Shown piece by piece: positions 18,734-27,408 of a DNA stretch of 64,000 bases. The notes beneath the pieces were generated by a model. The model was given only the letters and a program-made list of their open reading frames with translations, made no database searches and was not told the DNA's origin. Positions within the stretch are counted from its first letter, which is position 1, and every line of letters begins with the position of its first letter. Source of the stretch: Reinekea forsetii (GTDB lineage: Bacteria; Pseudomonadota; Gammaproteobacteria; Pseudomonadales; Natronospirillaceae). The DNA lies in assembly GCF_018860385.1 (NCBI RefSeq), contig NZ_JAHKPH010000012.1, positions 3,160 through 67,159 on the forward strand. The letters run 5' to 3'. The position numbers and the translations under genes were made by a program.

Positions 18734-19639
18734 CTAGCCTTTACCTTTGGTTTTGGTTTTGTGTGGTTTCGCATCTGTTTCAATAAAATCAAAGATCAAA
18801 CCCGCTACGTCTTTTCCTGTAGCCTGCTCTATGCCCTCTAAACCTGGCGATGAATTTACTTCCATCACGACCGGTCCATTTTTAGATTGTAGCAAATCAA
18901 CGCCACACACATTTAAACCCATAACTTTAGCTGCTTTAGCCGCCGTAGCCCGCTCTTCTTTACTGAGCTTGATTAATTTGGCTGAGCCGCCGCGGTGTAG
19001 GTTAGAGCGGAACTCGCCTTCGGCACCTTGGCGTTTCATTGCAGCGACTACTTTCCCGCCAACAACGAAGCATCGAATGTCTGCACCACCGGCTTCCTTG
19101 ATGTACTCTTGAACTAGGATGTTTGCTTTTAAGCCCATAAAGGCCTCAATGATACTTTCTGCGGCTTTATTGGTATCGGCTAACACCACTCCAATACCTT
19201 GAGTGCCCTCTAATAGTTTGATCACTAAAGGCGCCCCACCCACATTTTTTATTAAATCTTTTACATTATCTGGCTTACTGGCAAAGCCTGTGCGCGGCAA
19301 ACCCACATCTTTTCTGGACATTAGCTGTAATGAACGCAACTTATCTCGCGAACGACTGATGGCGACCGATTCGTTCACACAAAATGTGCCCATCATCTCA
19401 AACTGACGAACAACCGCTGTACCATAAAAAGTAATAGACGCGCCGATGCGTGGAATAACAGCATCAAAGTAAGGAAGCTCCTCACCATGGTATCGAACAG
19501 CAGGCCGACTGCGGGTTATATCCATATAGCAATGCAGGGTATCGATCACTTCTACTTCATGACCACGCGCGCGGCCAGCTTCGACGAGTCGGCGTGTTGA
19601 GTAGAGGTTTTCGTTTCGAGAAAGTACAGCGATTTTCAT
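18734..19639 (-). CDS. rimK: ribosomal protein S6-L-glutamate ligase RimK
   Basis: RimK is an ATP-grasp ligase that adds glutamate residues to the C-terminus of ribosomal protein S6. The 301-residue protein opens with the classic [21 protein letters not shown] and has the ATP-grasp blocks [17 protein letters not shown], the catalytic/metal segment [15 protein letters not shown] and the family's [14 protein letters not shown]. The length fits E. coli RimK (300). It heads a tight operon with the M14-like gene and rimB. Proteins with this N-terminus are nearly always RimK proper, so the call is firm; the use of polyglutamate chains is not visible in sequence. Confidence 0.93.
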   Translation of the reverse strand: MKIAVLSRNENLYSTRRLVEAGRARGHEVEVIDTLHCYMDITRSRPAVRYHGEELPYFDAVIPRIGASITFYGTAVVRQFEMMGTFCVNESVAISRSRDKLRSLQLMSRKDVGLPRTGFASKPDNVKDLIKNVGGAPLVIKLLEGTQGIGVVLADTNKAAESIIEAFMGLKANILVQEYIKEAGGADIRCFVVGGKVVAAMKRQGAEGEFRSNLHRGGSAKLIKLSKEERATAAKAAKVMGLNVCGVDLLQSKNGPVVMEVNSSPGLEGIEQATGKDVAGLIFDFIETDAKPHKTKTKGKG

Positions 19640-19779
19640 AGCAAGCCCTTGATTAAGAAAAGCGGCACTCGCAATGAATTTGCCAGTGGCCTAATCTTGA
19701 ATAATGTTAGAGAAACCTTAGTTTGTCGATCATTATTTACAAGGTCGGCTAACTATTTATAAACCACTCAGAGAATCGT

Positions 19780-20463
19780 TTACAGGTCTAAAAATTTAGG
19801 ATTGAGCCAATCGCTCGGGATATCGCTCAGTTTTTCTGAAAAAGGCATTACGCCTATCAACGGGGCTCTTAAATACTGTTGCAAGGTTTGAATGTTTTCT
19901 TCTAGGCCGTCCATTTCAGGGTCAATACAATTCGCGATCCACCCAGCGACCTTTAAGCCATCTCGTTCAATGGCTTCCATTGTAAGAATGGCATGATTCA
20001 AACACCCAAGTTTCATACCCACTACTAAAATAACGTCTAGATTAAGTGCCTTTACAACGTCCGCCAAGGTTTCGCGGTTGTTTAGCGGCACACGCCAACC
20101 ACCGGCCCCTTCAATAAGGGTTAACGCTGCATTAGCGCTCATTAAAGTGCCTCGCACAAACCCCACCAGCTGCTGAGAAGATAAACGTTTATTTTCACGT
20201 TGTGCTGCAATATGCGGTGCCATGGGTGCTTTTAGTAACACAGGATTCGTTTGTTGATAACTCAGTTTCACCGTGGAAGCATTCGCTAGGTTTACGGCAT
20301 CGTCATTTTTTTCTTCGCCATTCAATAACTCCGACCCGGCCGCCAATGGTTTTAACCCAAGCGTTGAATGGCCTTGTTGTGCAAAAGCGTTCAACAAGGC
20401 TACTGATACAAAAGTTTTGCCTGCGTCGGTATCGGTACCGGAAATAAAATATTTTCGTTTCAT
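19780..20463 (-). CDS. bioD: dethiobiotin synthetase
   Basis: BioD closes the ureido ring of dethiobiotin from 7,8-diaminopelargonate, CO2 and ATP. The 227-residue protein has the N-terminal P-loop in SGTDTDAGKTFVSVALL, the GLKPLAAG substrate segment and EGAGGWRVPLN, all standard. It follows bioC with no gap (the stop and start adjoin) and ends the biotin run. bioA, the transaminase before BioD, is absent from this window and must lie elsewhere. Confidence 0.95.
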   Translation of the reverse strand: MKRKYFISGTDTDAGKTFVSVALLNAFAQQGHSTLGLKPLAAGSELLNGEEKNDDAVNLANASTVKLSYQQTNPVLLKAPMAPHIAAQRENKRLSSQQLVGFVRGTLMSANAALTLIEGAGGWRVPLNNRETLADVVKALNLDVILVVGMKLGCLNHAILTMEAIERDGLKVAGWIANCIDPEMDGLEENIQTLQQYLRAPLIGVMPFSEKLSDIPSDWLNPKFLDL

Positions 20464-21237
20464 TTAATTCGGTTTCTTTAAAATTATGTAAAAAATTTCC
20501 CATGTGGCGGGGTATTGTGAATTTTGCCTTCTAAACGACTGATAAGCACGCAACATTTTTCGGACCGACGATACTTTAGGTTGCTCATTACGATCAACAT
20601 GGTTCGCCCCTAATATTTTAAGTTCATTGAGCAAGGTTAAAGGGTGATCGTATAAAATTTCGATGAATGATTCCTGCCAATGTTCTACCACAAAGCCTGT
20701 ATCACTGATGGCATCGCGCCACTGTTGATCGCTATTAAACTGATTTACGTGCGCAACTTCATCCACCGATTTCCATGCGGTTTTTAGTTCGCATAAAGTT
20801 TTTGGTCCGACTGTGGCTAAAGCAAGATAACCCCCTGGCGTTAACATAGAAAAAGCATGTTCAACAAACTTCACCGGGCACTCTAACCATTGCACAGCTA
20901 AGCTTGACACAGCTAAGTCGATACTCGAACTTTGAAAGGGCGGTTGCTCAAGATCGGCCTGCACCGTTATTACCTTTCGGTGACGATGCTTTGCTTGGTG
21001 TAACATCGCATTCGATAAATCTAACCCGAATAGCTCGCGCGGGTTAAACCGATGATCAAGCGCAGGCAGTAAATAGCCTGTCCCTGTGCCTAAATCGACC
21101 GCTTTTTGAGCGCTCACCATAGGAAGCCGAGTTACACGTTTCATGAGTTCGTCGGCCACTTGGCGTTGCAAGTGCGCCACTGAGTCGTAGTGCTCTGCCG
21201 CAGCACTAAACGATTGAGCTACTGCGGATTTATTCAT
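20464..21237 (-). CDS. bioC: malonyl-ACP O-methyltransferase
   Basis: BioC methylates malonyl-ACP to disguise it as a fatty-acid primer and start pimelate synthesis. I place the start at 21237 (MNKSAVAQSFSAAAEHYD), giving 257 residues like E. coli BioC; an earlier start would add 20 residues not found in the family. The SAM-binding motif is AVDLGTGTGYLLPAL, followed by GLDLSNAMLHQA and QADLEQPPFQ. It overlaps the end of bioH by 8 nt. Confidence 0.93.
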   Translation of the reverse strand: MNKSAVAQSFSAAAEHYDSVAHLQRQVADELMKRVTRLPMVSAQKAVDLGTGTGYLLPALDHRFNPRELFGLDLSNAMLHQAKHRHRKVITVQADLEQPPFQSSSIDLAVSSLAVQWLECPVKFVEHAFSMLTPGGYLALATVGPKTLCELKTAWKSVDEVAHVNQFNSDQQWRDAISDTGFVVEHWQESFIEILYDHPLTLLNELKILGANHVDRNEQPKVSSVRKMLRAYQSFRRQNSQYPATWEIFYIILKKPN

Positions 21238-21871
21238 GTGACTGAATCCAATGAATGGTGTCTGCTTCTGCAAATAACGGCGCACTGTGCTGTGCATTGA
21301 TTTTGGTTAAAGATGCCACTGGCAATGCTTCCCAAGCTTTAGAGGCTTTTTCGATCGGTACCAATTGATCTTGAGCACTGAGCAATACGTGACAGGGCAC
21401 ATCCACTTTAAAATTTTCGGCGTTAAAATCGTACAACCACTGCAAAGTATTCAGCTGCTTTCCTGAACATAAATATGAAGACACCTCTTTACCGCGTGCT
21501 TGATCTACCAGTAAAGCAAAGCGTTTTCGAGTAGCCTCGGGGTTAGCCTCATACCGAGCCATAAAACCTTCTGCTACAGCAGGCTCTAACCCATTCTCAC
21601 CGCTAAATTGCACGTTGGTATTTATCAGCAAACAATTCTGCACCCACTTGTTTCGACTGGCGAGCTGATAAGCTAATGCGCCCCCTAAAGACCATCCCAC
21701 CAGCTGAGTTGGCTCGGTAATTTGGCGGCTGCATTTTTGAAGCCAGGAATCGACGGTGCCTTGCTCATTTTGAAAACTCAATTGCTCTTCATTTTCGGCA
21801 CCAAGCTGTGCTTTTAAAGTGTCGAAGCTGGTTTCATTCATTTGCCAACCCGGTAACCAAACGCGCTTCAT
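21230..21871 (-). CDS. bioH: pimeloyl-ACP methyl ester esterase (BioH-type)
   Basis: An alpha/beta hydrolase of 213 residues that should remove the methyl ester from pimeloyl-ACP, ending the BioC disguise. The catalytic triad can be read as Ser in VGWSLGGALAYQ, Asp in SAQDQLVP and His in AQHSAPLF. It is shorter than E. coli BioH (about 256), mainly in the cap region, so it could instead be classed with the short BioH-like or BioG-like esterases. The position between bioF and bioC, overlapping bioF by 4 nt, strongly supports the role. Confidence 0.88.
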   Translation of the reverse strand: MKRVWLPGWQMNETSFDTLKAQLGAENEEQLSFQNEQGTVDSWLQKCSRQITEPTQLVGWSLGGALAYQLASRNKWVQNCLLINTNVQFSGENGLEPAVAEGFMARYEANPEATRKRFALLVDQARGKEVSSYLCSGKQLNTLQWLYDFNAENFKVDVPCHVLLSAQDQLVPIEKASKAWEALPVASLTKINAQHSAPLFAEADTIHWIQSHE

Positions 21872-23022
21872 ACGACCAACCTTAATGCATCATAAAGCTC
21901 ATCGATATCTGCTTGAGTGTGATCGGCACTGAGCGTAAATCTTAATCGTGCCGTTCCCTTAGGCACAGTTGGCGGCCGGATCGCTGAGACTAAAATTCCC
22001 TGCTCTTTTAATTGCTTGCTTACGTGCAACGCTCGTTCGTTTGCACCCACCAGCACCGGTTGTATGGCGGTAGAAGAAGACATTAATTCGAAACCTAACG
22101 AGGAGATTTTAGCTCTAAAATAAGCAATATTTTGATTCAATTGGGCTCGACGATCTTGGCCATTGATCACCAACCTTAAAGACTCTCGTGTAGCAGCGGC
22201 TACCGAAGGTGGAGACGCCGTGGTATAGGTATAAGGCCGCGAGTATTGCAAAATGTATTCAATGGTTGTCGCATCGCCAGCAACAAAAGCGCCAGAAGTG
22301 CCAAAGGCTTTACCTAATGTGCCTATCACCAAGGGAACCGCTTTCGAATCTAGTCCTAACTGAGATACCAAGCCGGCACCGTTGTCACCTAAAGTACCCA
22401 AACCATGTGCATCATCTACCATCAACCAAGCACCGTACTGCGAACAGAGTTGAGCAATGTCGGTTAATGGCGCGCAATCACCATCCATCGAAAATACGCC
22501 ATCAGTCACGACTAATTTTTTACCGGTCGCTGAAGCCAAACATTGCTCTAGGTGTTCTAAATCATTGTGCCGATACCGCAAAGAGCGCGCTTGCGACAAG
22601 ATACCGCCATCGATCAACGAGGCATGATTCAGCTTATCTTGAATGATCGTATCGTGACGTGTCATCAAGGCTGCTATAACACCCAGGTTGGCCATATAGC
22701 CTGTTGAGAACAGCAATGCTCTCTCTCGCCCCATAAAGGCGGCCAACTCTTGCTCTAATTGCTCATGCTCTCGATGATGGCCATCTATTAAATGCGATGC
22801 GCCCGCTCCTACGCCTACTTTTTTAATACTGGCAATCATGGCCTCGCAAACGAAAGGGTGGTTAGCTAAGCCTAAGTAATCGTTACTGCAAAACGAGAGC
22901 ATGGGTTGGCCATCAATGACAACTCTAATGCCTTGTGCAGAATGCAACTGCACGCGTGAACGAAGCAGCTGATCGTTTTTGCGCTTTTCTATTGCCGCGC
23001 TGATGTCGCTAAATTGTTTCAA
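21868..23022 (-). CDS. bioF: 8-amino-7-oxononanoate synthase
   Basis: BioF is a PLP enzyme that condenses pimeloyl-ACP (or CoA) with L-alanine. In the 384 residues are SFCSNDYLGL, the GAGASHLIDGHH block, DDAHGLGTLGDNG with the cofactor Asp and His, and the PLP lysine at about 238 in GTLGKAFGTSGAF. The length is standard. It abuts bioB exactly and overlaps bioH by 4 nt, so translation is probably coupled. Confidence 0.96.
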   Translation of the reverse strand: MKQFSDISAAIEKRKNDQLLRSRVQLHSAQGIRVVIDGQPMLSFCSNDYLGLANHPFVCEAMIASIKKVGVGAGASHLIDGHHREHEQLEQELAAFMGRERALLFSTGYMANLGVIAALMTRHDTIIQDKLNHASLIDGGILSQARSLRYRHNDLEHLEQCLASATGKKLVVTDGVFSMDGDCAPLTDIAQLCSQYGAWLMVDDAHGLGTLGDNGAGLVSQLGLDSKAVPLVIGTLGKAFGTSGAFVAGDATTIEYILQYSRPYTYTTASPPSVAAATRESLRLVINGQDRRAQLNQNIAYFRAKISSLGFELMSSSTAIQPVLVGANERALHVSKQLKEQGILVSAIRPPTVPKGTARLRFTLSADHTQADIDELYDALRLVV

Positions 23023-24075
23023 TTATAAGGTCGCGTCGTAAAATTTTTCGTTATTGCGCTTAGGGCAATTCATCGGATCAAAGGTTTGTACAGCGTCGTT
23101 GTCAAAGCTGCCTTCACGCTCAGGACGTATGCCCAACTTTTTAAACAAGGCTTTGTCTTTATTTGCCTCTGGATTTGCGGTGGTTAATAACTTTTCACCA
23201 TAGAAAATAGAGTTTGCGCCAGCGAAGAAGGTCATCGCCTGCATTTCTTCTGTCATCTCTTCTCGCCCTGCCGATAATCGCACGTGTGATGTCGGCATCA
23301 TGATTCGCGCCACGGCAATGGCACGGATAAAGTCGAGTGAATCTAATTCCTCTTCTTGTGCCATTGGCGTTCCTTCGACTTTCACCAGCATATTTACCGG
23401 TACGCTTTCTGGATGCGGATTCATGTTGGCGAGCTGAATAAACATACTGGCGCGGTCACCGACGCCTTCGCCCATTCCCAATATGCCGCCTGAGCAAATT
23501 TTCATACCTGCATTGCGTACGTTTTGTAGGGTTTCTAAGCGATCACCGTAAGTACGGGTCGTTATAATTTCTCCGTAATACTCAGGTGAGGTGTCTAAAT
23601 TGTGGTTGTAGTAATCTAACCCTGCATCGGCAAGTTCTGCGGCTTGCTCATCTTTAAGCATGCCCAGCGTCATGCAAGTTTCTAGCCCCAACTCTTTTAC
23701 GCTTTTAACCATTTCAATAATATGCGGGAAATCTTTAACCGCAGGAGAGCGATAGGCTGCTCCCATGCAAAATCGGCTTGCGCCAGCGGCTTTGGCGGCC
23801 TTAGCTTGCTCAATCACCTTTTGAACTTCCATCAACTTTTCTTTTGCTAAGCCGGTATTGTAATGCGCCGATTGAGGGCAGTATTTACAGTCTTCTGGGC
23901 AGGCTCCCGTTTTAATCGATAAAAGCGTACTGACCTGCACTTCATTAGGGTCGAAATTAGCGCGATGCACACTGGCGGCTTGAAACATTAAATCATTAAA
24001 TGGCAACTCAAACAGAGCCACGACTTCTTCTTTAGTCCAGTTGTGGCGGGGGGTTGTCGGGTTTAATGTGGTCAT
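23023..24075 (-). CDS. bioB: biotin synthase
   Basis: BioB is a radical-SAM enzyme that inserts sulfur into dethiobiotin. From the ATG at 24075 (350 residues) the radical-SAM cluster is at Cys59, Cys63 and Cys66 in [14 protein letters not shown], and the auxiliary 2Fe-2S site and C-terminal NAIFYG-type region (here [12 protein letters not shown]) are present. I prefer this start because AGGA stands 9 nt upstream, whereas a start 10 codons earlier lacks one. It is the first gene of the biotin run; no clear BirA operator was found upstream. Confidence 0.97.
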   Translation of the reverse strand: MTTLNPTTPRHNWTKEEVVALFELPFNDLMFQAASVHRANFDPNEVQVSTLLSIKTGACPEDCKYCPQSAHYNTGLAKEKLMEVQKVIEQAKAAKAAGASRFCMGAAYRSPAVKDFPHIIEMVKSVKELGLETCMTLGMLKDEQAAELADAGLDYYNHNLDTSPEYYGEIITTRTYGDRLETLQNVRNAGMKICSGGILGMGEGVGDRASMFIQLANMNPHPESVPVNMLVKVEGTPMAQEEELDSLDFIRAIAVARIMMPTSHVRLSAGREEMTEEMQAMTFFAGANSIFYGEKLLTTANPEANKDKALFKKLGIRPEREGSFDNDAVQTFDPMNCPKRNNEKFYDATL

Positions 24076-24317
24076 AATGCATCCTAGTTGTGTTACAGCC
24101 AGCATCGCGCTTGCTATTTAATCGAGTTTTAGTGGTTTAAATTTTATAGGTCGCTCCGAATAGGTCAACCTTGAGCAAGCCGCCGCTTTACTACTGGTTG
24201 ATTATTAATCATAGCAATGATAGTTCGGACTTCAATCGCAACTTTTGAATGGACTGTTTGTCGTCTTTGTCTTTGGCTTGTATGGTGAGTAAACCATTCG
24301 TTCAAGGAAGAACAACA

Positions 24318-25016
24318 ATGCTAACTAAGTGGCGTGCATGGCTTGCCCATGCTTTAAACCCGGTATGCCCTGGTTGCCAGCAAGCTCTAGCCGGTGACCA
24401 TTTGTGTTTAGTGTGCCAAAGCTTTTTAACCCCTTTGCCACTGCCCTGCCCTTGCTGTGGTGAACCTAATTCAAACGGCCACCGATGTGGACGATGCTTA
24501 AAATACCCAAGCCGATGGGACCGACTCTATGCCCCATGGCCGTTCGAATTTTTGGCACGCCATCTCATTCTTGAATTTAAATACCGCCGAAATTTTGCGG
24601 CTGGGCAAGCGCTGGTTAGGCTGTGGCACTCTAACGTGGGAGCGGTTGACTTACCGGACGCATTCGCCTTTGCGCCCATGACTCACACGAAACAAATGAA
24701 GCGTGGGTACAACCAAGCTCAATGGCTGTGCCGATCTTTTTCTAAATCCTTTAAAAGACCTGTGTTTTCAGGGCTTCAAAAAAAACACGAAACTCAACCT
24801 CTAGAAGGGCTGACTAAGAAAGAGCGAAAGCGGGTTCTAAAAAACTCATTTCAGGTTCTATCTACTCCGCCCAAGCATATTGCCATCATAGATGACGTCT
24901 TCACTTCAGGCGCAACGGCCAACGAGTTAGCCCGCATTTTAAAAAAAGCGGGCGCGGCCCGTGTCGATATTTGGGTGCTGGCAAGAACCCCGTTACAGGG
25001 TAAATCAATGCTTTAA
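24318..25016 (+). CDS. comF: ComF family protein (amidophosphoribosyltransferase-like)
   Basis: A protein of 232 residues from the ATG at 24318, chosen for the AAGGA 9 nt upstream. Its N-terminal zinc-ribbon-like region carries repeated Cys pairs (PVCPGCQQAL, LCLVC, CPCCGE, HRCGRCL), and its C-terminal PRTase domain has the PRPP-binding motif IAIIDDVFTSGATANEL. Members help DNA uptake during natural competence, though the catalytic activity is not established. It is divergent from bioB, a common arrangement in gammaproteobacteria. It ends in a 12-nt convergent overlap with the histidine kinase. Confidence 0.88.
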   Translation: MLTKWRAWLAHALNPVCPGCQQALAGDHLCLVCQSFLTPLPLPCPCCGEPNSNGHRCGRCLKYPSRWDRLYAPWPFEFLARHLILEFKYRRNFAAGQALVRLWHSNVGAVDLPDAFAFAPMTHTKQMKRGYNQAQWLCRSFSKSFKRPVFSGLQKKHETQPLEGLTKKERKRVLKNSFQVLSTPPKHIAIIDDVFTSGATANELARILKKAGAARVDIWVLARTPLQGKSML

Positions 25017-26234
25017 ATTTAGTCGATTACTCTTAGAGACGTCGCTGGCTGGCAGAGCAATCTCAAAGCTAGCGCCGCGTTTTAAGTAAGGCTCAACTAA
25101 GCGTATATTGCCATTGAGCCCTCTTTCTACTAGATTATAAACCAACGATAAGCCAATGCCGTGGTGCCCACCCATTTGGCTTGAATAAAACGCTTCGAAT
25201 ACACGGCTTTGGTCATTAGCGGCAATACCATGACCATCATCTGAAAACTGAATCACATATTGGCTACCCTCGCAGTAGCCTTTAATGTGAATACGCCCTT
25301 TATCTTGACCGCGAAAAGCATGTTGCAGTGCGTTTTCGCAAAACACCGAGATAATTTGCATCCAAATATTTGGGTTAGATTGAATGTATAGGTCGTCCTT
25401 CATATCCATACTAATGTGCACCGTCACGCCTTGTGCGTTTTGGCAAAATAAACGTGCGGCGTCTTCTAAGATCGGTTTTAAAGCAAAGGTTTGTTTGTCT
25501 GTCTGATCGTGCTCAGAGACCATCATTTGCACACTTTTGATCAGTTTAGTGGCCTTGGTTACGCTTTTATCAATGACCGACATCACGTCTAAGGAGCCGG
25601 CAATATGGTCAGTGAGATCCGTTTGTGTCAGCTGATCACGTTTTAAATCACTGAGGATGCCGTTTAAATGCGATTCGGCCGTTGAAGCCGACGTTCGAAT
25701 ATTGCCCAACGGCGTATTTAACTGATGTGACATGCCACGTAACAGCTGACTTAAGGCGGTTTGTTTTTCACGCTCAACCATGAGCGCTTGTAACGATTCT
25801 AACTCTTTACGTGTGATGGTTTCGCGTTCGGCCAGCTGCTCAAATTTTTCCATCAGCAACACCTCATCGGTGATGTCTATTAGCACCGTAAGTACACAGT
25901 AATCGCCATCGTCTAAAGTGATACGCTGATCTTGCAGCTTTACCCAAACTACCGTGCCATCAACGCGATGTGTTTTCAGCGTCATAGGCTCGCCAACACC
26001 GGTTTCTATGATTTGTGCATAGCGTTGTTTGGCGAGTTCATGTATTTCTTCTGGGATCAACGTCATGATTGAATCTAATGTTAAATAGTCTTCAACGCGA
26101 TCAAAGCCATACAAACGTGCGTAGTCTTCCGACACGTAAATAGGTTTAAAGTTTTTATGTATTTGCATGGTAACGCCCGACAGGCGACTCATGGCCGAGA
26201 TGAGTTCAGAGGCTGAGATATCTGAAAATTTCAT
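25005..26234 (-). CDS. soluble PAS-domain histidine kinase
   Basis: A 409-residue protein with no transmembrane segment. A PAS domain occupies about residues 10-125 (KPIYVSEDYARLYGF, DGTVVWVKLQDQRI, VLIDITDE) and a coiled coil about 125-160. The dimerisation/phosphoacceptor helix has His170 in GMSHQLNTPLGNIRT, and a HATPase domain follows (FCENALQHAF, FSDDGHGIA, HHGIGLSLVYNLVE). There is no receiver domain or adjacent response regulator, so it is an orphan. The HQLNTPLG form of the H-box is of the type seen in cytoplasmic PAS kinases. Confidence 0.85.
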   Translation of the reverse strand: MKFSDISASELISAMSRLSGVTMQIHKNFKPIYVSEDYARLYGFDRVEDYLTLDSIMTLIPEEIHELAKQRYAQIIETGVGEPMTLKTHRVDGTVVWVKLQDQRITLDDGDYCVLTVLIDITDEVLLMEKFEQLAERETITRKELESLQALMVEREKQTALSQLLRGMSHQLNTPLGNIRTSASTAESHLNGILSDLKRDQLTQTDLTDHIAGSLDVMSVIDKSVTKATKLIKSVQMMVSEHDQTDKQTFALKPILEDAARLFCQNAQGVTVHISMDMKDDLYIQSNPNIWMQIISVFCENALQHAFRGQDKGRIHIKGYCEGSQYVIQFSDDGHGIAANDQSRVFEAFYSSQMGGHHGIGLSLVYNLVERGLNGNIRLVEPYLKRGASFEIALPASDVSKSNRLNLKH

Positions 26235-26301
26235 TCACTTTCTAACGGCTGTGACTATTCCTCACAGACTAGTTGAGAGTTGTAATTCCGCCAGTGTGAA
26301 T

Positions 26302-27408
26302 TCATACCTCCTGTTTTAGGGCAATGGCGGTTCTTAAGCGAGTTGCGCCAAAGGCGGACATTTTTTCAAAGTCTGCACGAGCAATGGGCACATGCTGACA
26401 ATCGATAGGCAACTGCCTATCGTCATCAAGGTCAGGGTCATGGACGTAAATACAGGTGTCGTCGGTGTGCGTCACGGTCACCCAGTGCGGGGCTTTTTTG
26501 CCATCCAATCGGTAGGTACTGATCAAGACTAAAACGGCGTAACCACTGGCTAATAATGTATCGACCTCCGCTTGAACAATGTCACCATAAACAATCTCAA
26601 TATTATTTTTTTTGGCTTGCGCAACAAAGTGATGATGAACCGTACTCATGATGGCTTTCTTTTCGGCTGAGCGAACGCCGTCCAAAAATAAAGGCTCATG
26701 AGTATTGATAAAAACTTTAGCGCTAAACCCTCTTTTTACAGCCGAAAGGCCCAAGCCCAGAGGGTGACACCCGCCATGACCAGAGGTCATAAAAATGGTC
26801 GTTGCTTCGCGCCAAAGATCGAGCTCTAGCTCTTGCGATAAAGTGACAGACGGATCAAGACTCGACATCGCCATCATTACCGCCGCTGGACCACAACTGA
26901 AATCGGTTGTTTGCGGGTACCAGGTGGTTTTTCTCTGCAACACGGTTTCATCGACTCGGCGAATGGTTTTCTGCATTCGCAAGGCATCACTCTTATCATC
27001 ATAATAATGAGAGTATTCACCAAACACTCGATATCCCCGACGCTCATAAAGTTGTCGAGCCGGTAGGTTATTTTCAGCGACTTCTAAGCGCATATACAAA
27101 CGCCCAACATTCGCCGCCAAGAGCTCTAACTCAGCTAAAAGGCGGCCTGCCAACCCTTGCCCGCGCGCCTCTGGCGAAATGGCTAATGAATATAACCGAG
27201 CCAGGCGCGTGCCTCTGTTACACATCACTAGGCCATAGCCCAGCAACACACCCTGTTCGGCTTCGGCGACGAGCAATATATCCTCTTGCGATGCGATCCA
27301 ACGCTGTAAGCTACGTTTACTTAAGCGATCATGATCGAAGCTGCTTTGCTCTAATGTATGTAAAGCAGCAAGGTCCTTTTTTTGCGCGCGACGAAAATTA
27401 ACGGCCAC
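26302..27408 (-). CDS. GNAT acetyltransferase - peptidase C39 fusion
   Basis: A two-domain protein of about 368 residues. The N-terminal half is a GNAT N-acetyltransferase: LYSLAISPEARGQGLAGRLL is the acetyl-CoA pyrophosphate-binding motif, and ENNLPARQLYERRGY follows. The C-terminal half is a C39-like papain-fold peptidase with Cys172 in DFSCGPAA, His308 in APHWVTVTH and Asp324 in VHDPDLDD. I place the start at GTG 27408 by comparison with the family's usual N-terminus; an ATG at 27459 has a mis-spaced GGAG. It overlaps the ligase gene by 11 nt, so the two are probably translated together. No ABC exporter or leader-peptide gene is adjacent, unlike bacteriocin C39 systems. Confidence 0.85.
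   Translation of the reverse strand: MAVNFRRAQKKDLAALHTLEQSSFDHDRLSKRSLQRWIASQEDILLVAEAEQGVLLGYGLVMCNRGTRLARLYSLAISPEARGQGLAGRLLAELELLAANVGRLYMRLEVAENNLPARQLYERRGYRVFGEYSHYYDDKSDALRMQKTIRRVDETVLQRKTTWYPQTTDFSCGPAAVMMAMSSLDPSVTLSQELELDLWREATTIFMTSGHGGCHPLGLGLSAVKRGFSAKVFINTHEPLFLDGVRSAEKKAIMSTVHHHFVAQAKKNNIEIVYGDIVQAEVDTLLASGYAVLVLISTYRLDGKKAPHWVTVTHTDDTCIYVHDPDLDDDRQLPIDCQHVPIARADFEKMSAFGATRLRTAIALKQEV

Noticed and set aside
24076-24317. BirA operator before bioB
   Set aside because: No TTGTAAACC-N15-GGTTTACAA-like pair was found; GGTTTAAAT near 24130 is a half-site at most.
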